Origin: Flavobacteriales bacterium
GTDB taxonomy: Bacteria > Bacteroidota > Bacteroidia > Flavobacteriales > TMED113
NCBI GenBank assembly: GCA_002714185.1
Contig: PAWM01000005.1
Location: forward strand, 1 to 57,899
DNA: 57,899 nt
Reading direction: 5' to 3'
Of the stretch, positions 28,393-37,859 are shown piece by piece. The notes beneath the pieces are model-generated. The model saw nothing but the letters and a program-made list of their open reading frames with translations. It made no database searches and was not told the DNA's origin. The first letter of the stretch is position 1. Each line of letters starts with the position of its first letter. Position numbers and translations under genes: made by a program.

Positions 28393-28980
28393 TTATATAG
28401 CTTTTAAAGCTTTTTTTATTACTTCTTCAACGGACAAATCAGGATTTTCATATATAATTTTATCAACAATTGGTTGCATTTTTTTCAAAGCAAAACCTAA
28501 TTTTTCTAAAGCATATAAAGATTCTTGCTTAATACTATTATTCATATTAGACGAACTAGTACTAGTTGGAATATCAATATTCATTTTATCTTTTAAATCT
28601 ATTATAATTCTTTGAGCAGATTTTAAACCAATACCCTTTACACTTTTCAATGAATTAACATCCTCATTTATAATTACTTTTTTTAATTCGATTGGAGTCA
28701 TAGAAGACATAATCATTCTTGCGGTAGACGCACCAACTCCAGAAACTGTTAACAATAAGCAAAAACAATCCCGCTCTTGTTTATCAAAAAACCCATATAG
28801 AGTGTGAGAATCTTCTTTCACAGATAGGTAAGTGAAAAATTTATTTTTTGATGATTTGTCATTTTCAAATTGTGAAAAAGTATTTAACGAAATATTAAGA
28901 TAATAGCCAACTCCATTGCATGAAATTACTGCATGGGCAGGTGTTAATTCAATAATATTTCCCTCTAAAAAAGTAATCAT
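28393..28980 (-). CDS. ruvA: Holliday junction DNA helicase subunit RuvA
   Basis: RuvA binds four-way junctions as a tetramer and loads RuvB for branch migration. The 195-aa protein has an N-terminal OB fold (MITFLEGNIIELTPAHAVIS), two helix-hairpin-helix motifs (TVSGVGASTARMIMS and KSVKGIGLKSAQRIIIDLK) and a C-terminal domain ending VEEVIKKALKAI. It lies 3 bases upstream of sprA and 3 bases after maeB, so all three are probably co-transcribed. Its partner RuvB at 37.2-38.2 kb is interrupted by an in-frame TAA. Confidence 0.96.
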   Translation of the reverse strand: MITFLEGNIIELTPAHAVISCNGVGYYLNISLNTFSQFENDKSSKNKFFTYLSVKEDSHTLYGFFDKQERDCFCLLLTVSGVGASTARMIMSSMTPIELKKVIINEDVNSLKSVKGIGLKSAQRIIIDLKDKMNIDIPTSTSSSNMNNSIKQESLYALEKLGFALKKMQPIVDKIIYENPDLSVEEVIKKALKAI

Positions 28981-28983
28981 AAT

Positions 28984-31245
28984 TTATCGTCTTTCATGGG
29001 CATCTACTGATGCAATAGTTGCCATATGTATAATTTCATTAACACTGCTTTCAAGTTGCAAAATATGAACAGATTTTTTCATACCTAATAAAACCGGCCC
29101 CATTGTTTCTACGTTTGATAATTCCTGTAATACTTTATAAGAAATATTTCCTGAAAATAAATTAGGAAAAATTAAAGTATTTACATTTTTATCAATCAAT
29201 TTCGAAAAAGGAAATAATCCAATTCTTTTTTCTTTATTTAATGCAAAATTTGCTTGCATCTCACCATCAATTAATAATGAAGGATACAATTTATGTAATC
29301 GATTAACTACTTTGTTGATTTTTATAGTTTCCTTGTCTTTTGATGAACCAAAATTTGAATATGAAAGTAATGAAACAATAGGCTTAATACCAAATCTTTT
29401 AACTGCATTAACAGTTAATAATGTAATTTCTAATAATTCATCTTCCGTTGGATTTTTATTAATAGTTGTGTCGGCAAAAAATATAGGTCCTTTTTTTGTA
29501 ACCACAATATAAAGACCTGCTAATATATTTGACTGTTTACCTATAATTTCTAAAGGAGGTCTAAGGGCTTCGGGGTAACTTCTAGTCACACCTGATAAAA
29601 AAACATCTGCTTCATTATGCAATAACATCATGGACCCAAAATATGCTCTATCTCTCATTCTTCTTCTTGCTTGATTTTTAGTTACACCATTTCTCTCATG
29701 CATTTTCCAGTAAACATCAGCAAAATCATGTCTTTTTAATCTCCACTCTTCGTCCTTAACATCGATAATTTCAATCCCTGATAAATCAATACCATTTTCT
29801 TGTGACAAATTATAAATAAATTTTTTATTCCCTAACAATATTGGTATACATAAATCATCAATATGTAATATTTCTGCAGCTTTTAAAATATTGTAATTAT
29901 CAGCTTCTATAAAAAGAACACGTTTTTTATTTTCTTTTGCTGTTCTATTAAAGCTTCTAATTAATCGATTATCTAAACCAAGTCTATCAATTAAAATTTC
30001 CTCATACTTATCCCAGTCTGTAATTTCTTTTTTAGCAACTCCTGATTTAATTGCCGCTTTTGCAACTGCTATAGAAACTCTAGTAATTAAACGAGGATCA
30101 TTCGGTTTAGGAATAATATAATCCGGGCCAAAGGATAAATTTTTACCATGATATGCTAAGTTAACATCCTCGGGAACTACTTCTTTTGCAAGGGCTGCAA
30201 TAGCTCGTACTGCTGCTACCTTCATAGACTCATTTATTTTTGATGCTCTCACATCTAATGCACCACGAAATATATATGGAAATCCTAAAACATTATTTAC
30301 TTGATTAGGGAAATCTGACCTACCAGTTGCTATAATTATGTCTTTTCTTGCTTTTTTAGCATCCAAATATGAAATTTCTGGATCAGGATTAGCCATAGCA
30401 AATACAATTGGATTTTTATTCATTGTTTTTAACATTTTTTGAGTAACAGTGTTCCCAACAGAAAGACCTATTAAAACATCAGATTTTTTTATTGCATCTG
30501 ATAATGTATGAACCCTTCTATTAGAAGCAAATTTCTTTTTCTCTTTCGATATTTCACTACGATCTTTCCTTATTACACCTTTACTATCACAAAGAATAAT
30601 ATTTTGTCTTTTAACCCCTAATCTTATATATAATTTTAAACAAGATATTGCAGCGGCACCTGCTCCATTTACTACAACCTTAACTTTATCTATTTTTTTA
30701 TTAACAAGTTCTAATGCATTCAACAAAGCAGCACCTGAAATAATAGCTGTTCCATGTTGATCATCATGCATCACAGGAATGGACAGCTCTTTAACTAATC
30801 TACGTTCAATTTCAAAACATTCGGGAGCTTTTATGTCTTCTAAATTAATACCGCCGAATGTAGGTGCAATTGATTTAACTGTTTGAACAAATTCATCAGT
30901 ATTTTCTACATCTAGTTCAATATCAAAAACATCAATATCAGCATAAATTTTAAAAAGAAGTCCTTTTCCTTCCATAACAGGCTTTGCAGCTTCCGGACCA
31001 ATATTGCCTAATCCTAGTACAGCGGAACCATTAGTAATTACAGCTACTAAATTACTTTTAGCTGTGTACTTATACACATCACTTTTTCTTTTTGCAATAC
31101 TTTTACAAGGTTCTGCAACACCCGGAGAATATGCTAATGCTAAATCCCTTTGACTTCTATATCTTTTTGTAGGAACAACTTCTATTTTTCCTGGTCTTTT
31201 TTTTGAATGAAAATCTAGTGCCTCTCTTCTATTAATGTTGGTCAT
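28984..31245 (-). CDS. maeB: NADP-dependent malic enzyme with phosphotransacetylase-like domain
   Basis: The 753-aa protein oxidatively decarboxylates malate to pyruvate. The malic domain spans about residues 1-160 ([38 protein letters not shown]). The NAD(P)-binding domain follows ([40 protein letters not shown]). A C-terminal phosphotransacetylase-like domain runs from about residue 430; in MaeB this region is regulatory, responding to acetyl-CoA, and not catalytic. Length and order are normal for MaeB. It heads the tight maeB-ruvA-sprA cluster. Confidence 0.95.
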   Translation of the reverse strand: MTNINRREALDFHSKKRPGKIEVVPTKRYRSQRDLALAYSPGVAEPCKSIAKRKSDVYKYTAKSNLVAVITNGSAVLGLGNIGPEAAKPVMEGKGLLFKIYADIDVFDIELDVENTDEFVQTVKSIAPTFGGINLEDIKAPECFEIERRLVKELSIPVMHDDQHGTAIISGAALLNALELVNKKIDKVKVVVNGAGAAAISCLKLYIRLGVKRQNIILCDSKGVIRKDRSEISKEKKKFASNRRVHTLSDAIKKSDVLIGLSVGNTVTQKMLKTMNKNPIVFAMANPDPEISYLDAKKARKDIIIATGRSDFPNQVNNVLGFPYIFRGALDVRASKINESMKVAAVRAIAALAKEVVPEDVNLAYHGKNLSFGPDYIIPKPNDPRLITRVSIAVAKAAIKSGVAKKEITDWDKYEEILIDRLGLDNRLIRSFNRTAKENKKRVLFIEADNYNILKAAEILHIDDLCIPILLGNKKFIYNLSQENGIDLSGIEIIDVKDEEWRLKRHDFADVYWKMHERNGVTKNQARRRMRDRAYFGSMMLLHNEADVFLSGVTRSYPEALRPPLEIIGKQSNILAGLYIVVTKKGPIFFADTTINKNPTEDELLEITLLTVNAVKRFGIKPIVSLLSYSNFGSSKDKETIKINKVVNRLHKLYPSLLIDGEMQANFALNKEKRIGLFPFSKLIDKNVNTLIFPNLFSGNISYKVLQELSNVETMGPVLLGMKKSVHILQLESSVNEIIHMATIASVDAHERR

Positions 31246-31272
31246 AATTAGTTAGTATTGTGCGAAGATAAA

Positions 31273-31926
31273 TTAATTAACTTCATAAATGATTTCTACT
31301 TCCTTAAATTGTATGGGATTATCTTCTAAATAAAATCTATAAGTCACCTCGTATTGACCAGGAATACTTGCATTTAAATATGATTTAAAATAATCATCCT
31401 CCTCAAAAGGATTTAAACTCATAGGGACGGGTGATAATATGGTAGATGATGGAAAACATATACCATTAAAACAAAAATATGATGAAGCTATAGCCTCATT
31501 AAAATCATCAGAAATATCATCCGGAGTCTGGTTGTTATTTACAATAGAATCACTAGTAAAAAATTTCCTTACTACAAGACCCTCCATCACTGAACAAGAT
31601 GCATTTCTAATGTGAATATGTGAAATAATATCTTCTCCTACATATCCACTTACATTTTCTTCAATAAATACTATTTCTATTGGATTAGGTAAAGCATCGA
31701 TTTCATATAAACAAGAATTATCATCACAGATTGCTAATTGATTATAATTACATGCAACATTATCAGTACAACCATCAGGTAAATTACAGCTACCATCATC
31801 TTCCGTGGCATCAGGGTTATAGTTACAGGCCGTAGAATCCATACATCCAGAGATACTTTCAGAAGGGCAACCCATTAAAATTAACAGACAAATAAAAAAT
31901 AAAAAATTATAACATAAAGTTTTCAT
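31273..31926 (-). CDS. Lipoprotein with GC-x-D Cys repeats
   Basis: This 217-aa protein has a lipoprotein signal with lipid-bearing Cys20 in LILMGC. Two or three copies of the marine Bacteroidota Cys repeat follow (GCMDSTACNYNPDATEDDGSC-type, then a degenerate copy). A C-terminal beta-rich domain (about residues 80-217) resembles CARDB-like folds and ends in QYEVTYRFYLEDNPIQF. It is probably anchored in the outer membrane. Function is unknown. It ends 27 bases before maeB and diverges from the envelope operon at 32071. Confidence 0.8.
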   Translation of the reverse strand: MKTLCYNFLFFICLLILMGCPSESISGCMDSTACNYNPDATEDDGSCNLPDGCTDNVACNYNQLAICDDNSCLYEIDALPNPIEIVFIEENVSGYVGEDIISHIHIRNASCSVMEGLVVRKFFTSDSIVNNNQTPDDISDDFNEAIASSYFCFNGICFPSSTILSPVPMSLNPFEEDDYFKSYLNASIPGQYEVTYRFYLEDNPIQFKEVEIIYEVN

Positions 31927-32070
31927 ATTAAATAGAATTTAAAGTTGTATACAATATTTAATACAAATTTAACTATAAATAAACCAAATTGATTACAATT
32001 AACCATAATATATGATATAATTTTAGTATATTAGTAGACTCATTAATAACGAACTTTTAAACAAAAAATT

Positions 32071-33555
32071 ATGAAAAAACTATTACTATTAGCTGTATGT
32101 GCTATTTTTTACTGCTCATATGCTCAATTGCCTCCTAATAGCTTTGGTGAAGACTTTACACTAACTGATATTAATGGTAATGAATTTAATTTACACTCTA
32201 CCCTAGATGAAGGAAAAACAGTGATATTAGATTTATTTGCTGTATGGTGTGGTCCATGTTGGACTTTTGCTGAAACAGGAGTATTAGAAGACTTACAAGC
32301 AGCATACCCGGATGATGTAGTATGTGTTGCTGTTGAAGCTGACCCCACTACACCTGAAAATACAATTTTTGGCGGTGGAAATTCAGTTGGAGACTGGTCA
32401 ACAATTATTGATTATTTAATGATGGACGACCCAGACGGTAGTGTTGCAGATGACTATGCACTTGCATACTATCCAACTATATATAAAATATGCCCTGACA
32501 GAATGGTAACTGAAGTTGGTCAATTAACCAGTGTTAATGCTTTTGCTTCCGAAGTTGGCTCTTGTACTTCTGCTCAGTATAGCAAAGATGCAAGAATGTT
32601 ATCTTACAATGGTGACGAAACATACTGCCAAGGAAGTATGAATGCATCTGTTACTATTCAGAATTACAGTGTAGGTGCTACATTAACTGAATGTGATATT
32701 ATTACAAAAGTAAATGGTGCAGCATTTGATACATATAATTGGTCTGGTTCACTTAACACTTATGAAGTAGCTAATATTAACATAGGAACAATATCAGGAA
32801 TTCCAGATAATGCAGATATTACTTTTGAAATTGAATATAGTGGTGATATGGATCAAAGTAATAATACTATTGAACCAAATATTACTGGATCTGAAGAATC
32901 TTCAGTATATGTTACACTAACTGTATTAACTGATGCATATGCAGATGAAACTTCCTGGGAATTGTTTGATTCAAATGGAAATGTAGTTGAATCTACAAAC
33001 ATAGTAGGTCAAGCCTATGGAGCTGCAGGTGACTACTCAGGTTCTAACAATACAGAATTCGTATATGACTGGACATTAGATGCTGGTTGCTATACATTTT
33101 CTGTTTACGATGCATATGGTGATGGTGTTAATTCTTCCCAATGGGGAGGAGTAGATGGCGAAATCACTTTAACTAATGCTGCATCTGGTGATGTATTTTT
33201 CTCAGTATGGGACTTTGGAGATGTAGCTAGTGTTGCATTCGATGCTGGAGCTCTTTCAGATATACAAGAAAATGTGAGTACTAAAATTAATGTTTTCCCA
33301 AATCCATTTAAAGATTACACATACCTATCTGTGGATTATTCAACTAATCATCTTCATAGGCATATGCCCTTAGGAGATATGAATGTTGAAATATATAATA
33401 ATATAGGTAAAATAGTTTACTCAAACCAATCTATTTTAACTCCAGGCACCAACAATCTTAAAATTGAATCTGGTGACTTACTACCTGGATTATATTATAT
33501 GAATGTTATTATTGATGGAACAAGTAATTTGAAACCTTTAACTATAATTAAATAA
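32071..33555 (+). CDS. Secreted thioredoxin-fold protein with type A T9SS sorting domain
   Basis: The 494-aa protein has a signal peptide (LLLLAVCAIFYCSYAQ), then a thioredoxin/TlpA-like domain with Cys60-Gly-Pro-Cys63 in AVWCGPCW and the cis-proline loop YYPTIYKICPD. A beta-sandwich segment follows with the motif CYTFSVYDAYGDGV, related to the GDG repeats at 1-1359. The C-terminus is a type A sorting domain: INVFPNPFKDYTYL, then GLYYMNVIIDG and PLTIIK. It should be exported by T9SS and attached to, or released from, the surface. This makes it an extracellular thiol-disulfide enzyme candidate. It is followed by a hairpin terminator and then the TlpA-like gene. Confidence 0.88.
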   Translation: MKKLLLLAVCAIFYCSYAQLPPNSFGEDFTLTDINGNEFNLHSTLDEGKTVILDLFAVWCGPCWTFAETGVLEDLQAAYPDDVVCVAVEADPTTPENTIFGGGNSVGDWSTIIDYLMMDDPDGSVADDYALAYYPTIYKICPDRMVTEVGQLTSVNAFASEVGSCTSAQYSKDARMLSYNGDETYCQGSMNASVTIQNYSVGATLTECDIITKVNGAAFDTYNWSGSLNTYEVANINIGTISGIPDNADITFEIEYSGDMDQSNNTIEPNITGSEESSVYVTLTVLTDAYADETSWELFDSNGNVVESTNIVGQAYGAAGDYSGSNNTEFVYDWTLDAGCYTFSVYDAYGDGVNSSQWGGVDGEITLTNAASGDVFFSVWDFGDVASVAFDAGALSDIQENVSTKINVFPNPFKDYTYLSVDYSTNHLHRHMPLGDMNVEIYNNIGKIVYSNQSILTPGTNNLKIESGDLLPGLYYMNVIIDGTSNLKPLTIIK

Positions 33556-33570
33556 TAATATATAGGACTA

Positions 33571-33602
33571 AAAAAAGCCACCTAAACAGTGGCTTTTTTT
33601 TT
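33571..33602 (+). terminator. Intrinsic terminator after the secreted thioredoxin gene
   Basis: A GCCAC/GTGGC stem, extended by A-T pairs to about 11 bp with a 7-base loop (CTAAACA), is followed by a run of T. It lies 16 bases after the stop codon. Because it precedes 33623 on the same strand, it may end the first transcript or partly reduce flow into the next four genes. Confidence 0.85.
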
Positions 33603-33622
33603 AATATTAAATTTGAATAAAT

Positions 33623-34102
33623 ATGAAAAATTATCATTTGATATTAATGTTACTGCTAAGTTATTTATGCTATCCGCAAATACCTTCAGTAGATATTAAA
33701 AAATTAGATGGAGGTATTATTAATACTTCTGAATTTGACAATGACGATGGACCTATAGTGATAAGTTTTTGGGCAACTTGGTGCAAGCCATGTAAACAAG
33801 AGTTAGAAAATATACATGAAGTTTATCAAGATTGGCAAGAAGAAACAAAAGTTAAATTAATTGCAATCAGCATTGATGATGCAAGAAATACATCAAAAAT
33901 AAAACCATTAGTAAATTCCAAGGGCTGGGAATATGAAGTTTACCAGGATAGTAATCGTGAATTTGCTACAAAGATGGGTGTTAATCCTATTCCTCATACT
34001 TTTTTAATAAATAAAGATAAAAAAATTATTTATGATCATGTCACATATAGCGATGGTGATGAAGATGAATTATATGAAAAAATTCTTGAGACTATTGAAT
34101 AA
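33623..34102 (+). CDS. TlpA-like periplasmic thioredoxin
   Basis: This 159-aa protein has a signal peptide (MKNYHLILMLLLSYLCYPQ) and one thioredoxin-like domain of the TlpA/AhpC-TSA type. The active site is Cys54-Lys-Pro-Cys57 in SFWATWCKPCKQEL, and the cis-proline is in NPIPHTFLI. It most likely reduces or exchanges disulfides in the periplasm. The next gene starts 5 bases later, so it leads a four-gene unit with the DUF6029-like barrel, Omp28-like lipoprotein and beta-barrel. No ResA or cytochrome c maturation genes are nearby, so a classical heme role is not supported here. Confidence 0.88.
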   Translation: MKNYHLILMLLLSYLCYPQIPSVDIKKLDGGIINTSEFDNDDGPIVISFWATWCKPCKQELENIHEVYQDWQEETKVKLIAISIDDARNTSKIKPLVNSKGWEYEVYQDSNREFATKMGVNPIPHTFLINKDKKIIYDHVTYSDGDEDELYEKILETIE

Positions 34103-34107
34103 TAAAT

Positions 34108-35769
34108 ATGAAAAAATACTTTAGCATAAGTTGCTTATTAATCACATTAAATTTAACTAGTCAAAATTACCAAGAACATAATTTTAATGGTAATACCCAA
34201 TTAAATTACCAAACATTTCAAGAAGACTTAACTATTAGTGCCGAAGAAAGACCTTCTTATACATCTGGTTATACAAATCTATTATACAATTATAAAATGC
34301 TTACTATAGGAACAAGAGTAGAATTATATAATAATGCTATACCTGGACTATATGATTATGAAGGATATGGGATTAGTAATAAATTTGTGCAATTTCAAAA
34401 CAATTTAGTCGATATTACAATTGGAAACTTTTACGAGGAGTTTGGTAGTGGATTGATTTTTAGAACTTACTCAGATCCAAATTTAGGAATTGACAACTCA
34501 ATTAATGGATTAAGATTAAAAACTACATCATCATTAGATGGAATACATTTTACTGCATTAATTGGAAAGCAAAAATCCTATTGGGAATATAGTGAGAGCT
34601 TAATTAGAGCATTAAATATAAATATCAACTTAAATGACTTTTTGCTTAAAAAATGGACTTCTAAAATAAATATAGGAACCAGTTTTGTTACAAAAAAAGA
34701 AAATGACGAAGATCCTTTATATATTCTACCTGAAAATATTGGTGCTTTTAATGGTAGAATAAATATTACAAAAGGAAATACATCACTGAATTTAGACTAT
34801 GCATATAAAATCAATGACCCTTCTGCAGATAATAATTATATTTATAAAAATGGTAATGGTCTCATCTTAACTGGTAATTATTCAAAAAAAGGATTTGGTG
34901 TAGCTCTTGGTTTAAAAAGAATTCAAAATATGGGATTTAGAAGTGAACGTAATGCTATATTACAAGATTTAAATATTAATTATATTACTCCTTTCACAAA
35001 ACAACAATCCTATTCTCTAGCAACTATTTACCCATACTCAAGCCAAGCAAATGGAGAAATGGGATCACAAATAGATATTTATTATACAATTCCAAAAAAA
35101 TCAAAATTAGGTGGCAAATATGGTATGCAAATTAATCTGAATTTTTCCAATGTATTTAATATAAATAAAACTATTGGGAAAGATTCTCAATTAATAGATG
35201 AAAGTGGTACGATTGGATACAATTCTAATTTTTTCGTATTAGGTGAAGATAAATTGTTTCAAGAATTAAATATTGAAATAAGTAAAAAAATAAATCGAAA
35301 TTTAAAAATGATAGGTACCTATATTAATTTAATTAATAATGATAAAATTCTTAAATCTCAAGCTATATTAGAAAATGCACAACATGAAATAATACATGCA
35401 AATATCACTATATTAGAAGCAATTATAAAACTACCATCTTTAAAACTATCGGCATCTTCAAAATCTATGAGAAGCTCAATGAGAACTGAAATTCAACATC
35501 TAACTACTCAAAATCATTTTGGGAATTGGGCAATGGGATTATTTGAATATAAATTATCAAAATGGTTTTTTTCCTTACAAGATTTATACAATTATGGCCA
35601 CCCTGAAAAACCTCACTTTTATTCTAGTTCAATTGGGTATAATAGAGGTGCTAATAGAGTTGCATTAACATACGGAAAACAACGAGCAGGACTATTTTGT
35701 GTTGGAGGTGTTTGCAGAGAAGTACCCGCATCAAATGGTTTTACAATCAGCTTAACAAGTTCATTCTAA
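34108..35769 (+). CDS. DUF6029-like outer-membrane barrel with C-terminal CX4C
   Basis: The 553-aa protein has a signal peptide and alternating short beta-strands through its length, ending FTISLTSSF with a terminal Phe, as expected for an outer-membrane beta-barrel. It resembles Bacteroidota DUF6029 proteins. Near the end the sequence AGLFCVGGVCREVPASNGF carries Cys531 and Cys536. Apart from one in the signal peptide these are the only cysteines I find, so they probably pair. Its neighbours on both sides are thioredoxin-like with CxxC motifs. Function is undetermined; a redox-dependent barrel is a reasonable guess. Confidence 0.8.
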   Translation: MKKYFSISCLLITLNLTSQNYQEHNFNGNTQLNYQTFQEDLTISAEERPSYTSGYTNLLYNYKMLTIGTRVELYNNAIPGLYDYEGYGISNKFVQFQNNLVDITIGNFYEEFGSGLIFRTYSDPNLGIDNSINGLRLKTTSSLDGIHFTALIGKQKSYWEYSESLIRALNININLNDFLLKKWTSKINIGTSFVTKKENDEDPLYILPENIGAFNGRINITKGNTSLNLDYAYKINDPSADNNYIYKNGNGLILTGNYSKKGFGVALGLKRIQNMGFRSERNAILQDLNINYITPFTKQQSYSLATIYPYSSQANGEMGSQIDIYYTIPKKSKLGGKYGMQINLNFSNVFNINKTIGKDSQLIDESGTIGYNSNFFVLGEDKLFQELNIEISKKINRNLKMIGTYINLINNDKILKSQAILENAQHEIIHANITILEAIIKLPSLKLSASSKSMRSSMRTEIQHLTTQNHFGNWAMGLFEYKLSKWFFSLQDLYNYGHPEKPHFYSSSIGYNRGANRVALTYGKQRAGLFCVGGVCREVPASNGFTISLTSSF

Positions 35770-35772
35770 ATT

Positions 35773-36651
35773 ATGAAAAAATTATTATCTCTAATATCAT
35801 CCTTCGCATTAATAATTACAATCAGTTGCGATCAAATATCACCACCATATACTGAGCAAAATACTCAAGAAGCTGAAAAAACCGTCTTAATTGAAAAATT
35901 TACTGGACATCAATGTAGTAATTGTCCAGATGCTACTAGAAAGTTAAAGGAATTAAAAGAATATTATGGGGAGAATTTAATTTCTATTGCTATACATCCT
36001 GGAGGAACAGAATTCACAGAAACTGATCTTAATCATCCATACGATTTCACTACAGCATCCGGAGATATCATTATGAATGATATGGGAGGAACCATTTTTG
36101 GCCTTCCTCTTGGAACTGTAAATCGAATTTCAGGGGGAATTTCAAATACAAAGTTATGGCTAAAAGATGATTGGTCAACACAAATAGATAATTTATTATA
36201 TGATGATAATGGAAATATATTAGAAAAAAATGTTGATTTTGAAATAACTACATCATTTGAAGAAATTAATAAAGAACTTACAATCCAAACCAATATTAAT
36301 ATTCTAAATAATTTAGAAGGTACTTACAATTTATGCCTTATAATAATTGAAGATGGGATTATTTCTCCTCAAGATGATGGAGAAGAAACAATTGAAGATT
36401 ACGAACATAATCATATTTACAGATGTTCAGTAAATGGTACATATGGAGAGAATCTAAATAACTTTGACATTGTTGGCCTACAAGGACAATCCGGGTATCA
36501 AGCAACACATTCAATCATTTTAGATGAATCAGCAAATAAAAATTGGACAGATGATTGGAATAATATAAATAATTGTTCTTTAATTGCATATATATATAAT
36601 TCCCAATCATTAATTATTGAACATACAGAAAAGATACCTATTACCTATTAA
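35773..36651 (+). CDS. Omp28-like lipoprotein with thioredoxin-type CxxC
   Basis: This 292-aa protein has a probable lipoprotein signal (Cys19 in IITISCDQ) and an N-terminal thioredoxin-like half of the Omp28 family, starting TVLIEKFTGHQCSNCPDATRK with Cys48 and Cys51. The C-terminal half is beta-rich. Omp28 is named from an outer-membrane antigen of Porphyromonas; its biochemical role is unclear. It lies 3 bases after the barrel gene, and its stop overlaps the next ATG by one base (TAATG). Context suggests an outer-membrane thiol-disulfide partner. Confidence 0.87.
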   Translation: MKKLLSLISSFALIITISCDQISPPYTEQNTQEAEKTVLIEKFTGHQCSNCPDATRKLKELKEYYGENLISIAIHPGGTEFTETDLNHPYDFTTASGDIIMNDMGGTIFGLPLGTVNRISGGISNTKLWLKDDWSTQIDNLLYDDNGNILEKNVDFEITTSFEEINKELTIQTNINILNNLEGTYNLCLIIIEDGIISPQDDGEETIEDYEHNHIYRCSVNGTYGENLNNFDIVGLQGQSGYQATHSIILDESANKNWTDDWNNINNCSLIAYIYNSQSLIIEHTEKIPITY

Positions 36652-37250
36652 TGAACAAACTAATTATATTATTATTAATAACATCTAGTATTTCATTTAG
36701 TCAAAATTTTAATGCAGGAGTTACTTTTGGAATAAACACTAGCCAAGTTTCATCTGACAATTTATCAGGTTTTAATAAATTAGGAATCAGGACTGGCATG
36801 TTTATTTATCATAATTTTAATAGTTTTCTAGTTCAAACAGAGTTACTATATATTAATAAAGGTAGTCGAGAAAACATAGAAGCAGGCACATATAGTGAAG
36901 GATATAGATTTCACTTAAATTACCTTGAACTACCTATCTCACTAAAAAAAAATATCTATAAAAATATTGATTGTGAAATTGGATTGAGTATCAGTTATTT
37001 ATTAAACTGGACCGAAGAATATAATGGCTATGAACAAGATGGAATTGATATAAATCAAATGGAATATAGCGCTCATATTGGATTGGGAAAAAAAATTCTA
37101 AAAAATTTATATTTCACCACAAGGCTCTCCAACTCTATTTTTCCAATTAGATCAAGTTCATCTCATAAAATATCTAAATGGTATCATGGACAATACAATA
37201 CATCTATATCATTTGTATTATGCTATTTATTAAAATATAGTTCCTTGTGA
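36651..37250 (+). CDS. Outer-membrane beta-barrel protein (PF13568-like)
   Basis: This 199-aa protein has a signal peptide (LIILLLITSSISFSQ) and the pattern of a small eight-strand barrel: NAGVTFGINTSQVS, FLVQTELLYINKGS, LNYLELPISLKKNI and GLGKKILKNLYFTTRLSNSIF. It belongs to the broad outer-membrane beta-barrel group often labelled PorT-like; I do not claim it is T9SS PorT. It is last in the unit and translationally coupled to the Omp28-like gene. Its TGA end overlaps the convergent ruvB end by 21 bases. Confidence 0.83.
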   Translation: MNKLIILLLITSSISFSQNFNAGVTFGINTSQVSSDNLSGFNKLGIRTGMFIYHNFNSFLVQTELLYINKGSRENIEAGTYSEGYRFHLNYLELPISLKKNIYKNIDCEIGLSISYLLNWTEEYNGYEQDGIDINQMEYSAHIGLGKKILKNLYFTTRLSNSIFPIRSSSSHKISKWYHGQYNTSISFVLCYLLKYSSL

Positions 37251-37841
37251 TTTTGGATAACTCTTTCCTAAAAAATCATATGCTTTTTGAGTAACTTGTC
37301 TCCCCCTAGGTGTTCTTTCTAAATATCCTTGCATAATCAAAAAAGGCTCATACAATTCTTCAATAGTATTAGATTCTTCTCCAACTGCTGTTGAAATTGT
37401 AGTCAATCCAACAGGTCCACCTTTAAATTTATCAATCATACAATTTAATATTTTTTTATCCATTTGATTAAGACCATTTTTATCAACATTAAGTGCGCTT
37501 AATCCCATTTCAGTAATACTCATATCAATATCACCATTTCCCTTTACTAATGCAAAATCACGGATTCTACGAAGTAATGAATTAGCTATTCTAGGAGTAC
37601 CCCTACTTCTGCTAGCTATTTCTGAGGAAGATTCTTTATTAATCTTAACTTCCAAGATAGCTGCAGACCTTTCAATAATTGATGTTAAAACTGTTGAATC
37701 ATAATATTCCAATCTAGAAATAATCCCAAATCTATCTCTAAGGGGAGAAGATAGCAAACCTGCTCTTGTAGTAGCTCCAATTAATGTGAAATGATTTAAA
37801 TTAATTTGAACGGAACGAGCACTAGGACCACTTTCAATCAT
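37230..37841 (-). CDS. ruvB: RuvB, C-terminal part after in-frame TAA
   Basis: This fragment carries the rest of RuvB: MIESGPSARSVQINLNHFTL, sensor TLIGATTRAGLL, arginine-finger region LRDRFGI, TPRIANSLLRRIRDFA, and the winged-helix C-terminus with YLERTPRGRQVT. It is in the same frame as 37860-38246. The codons between the TAA and this ATG read DFRIDV, exactly what follows SAME in homologues. An internal ATG (37841) could restart translation, but a protein lacking Walker A would not work alone. The 3' end overlaps the convergent beta-barrel gene by 21 bases. Confidence 0.88.
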   Translation of the reverse strand: MIESGPSARSVQINLNHFTLIGATTRAGLLSSPLRDRFGIISRLEYYDSTVLTSIIERSAAILEVKINKESSSEIASRSRGTPRIANSLLRRIRDFALVKGNGDIDMSITEMGLSALNVDKNGLNQMDKKILNCMIDKFKGGPVGLTTISTAVGEESNTIEELYEPFLIMQGYLERTPRGRQVTQKAYDFLGKSYPKSQGTIF

Positions 37842-37859
37842 AACATCAATACGAAAATC

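Noticed and set aside
33608-33615. TAAATTTG as a promoter for the TlpA-like gene
   Set aside because: It matches the -7 box, but it is only 7 bases from the ATG and its -33 position falls in the terminator stem with no TTTG. Probably chance in AT-rich DNA.
33623-34102. ResA/CcmG-type cytochrome c maturation thioredoxin
   Set aside because: No cytochrome c maturation genes are adjacent; the operon partners are outer-membrane proteins.
36651-37250. T9SS component PorT
   Set aside because: The barrel is a generic PF13568-type protein; I do not see PorT-specific features, and its neighbours are thioredoxin-like, not por genes.
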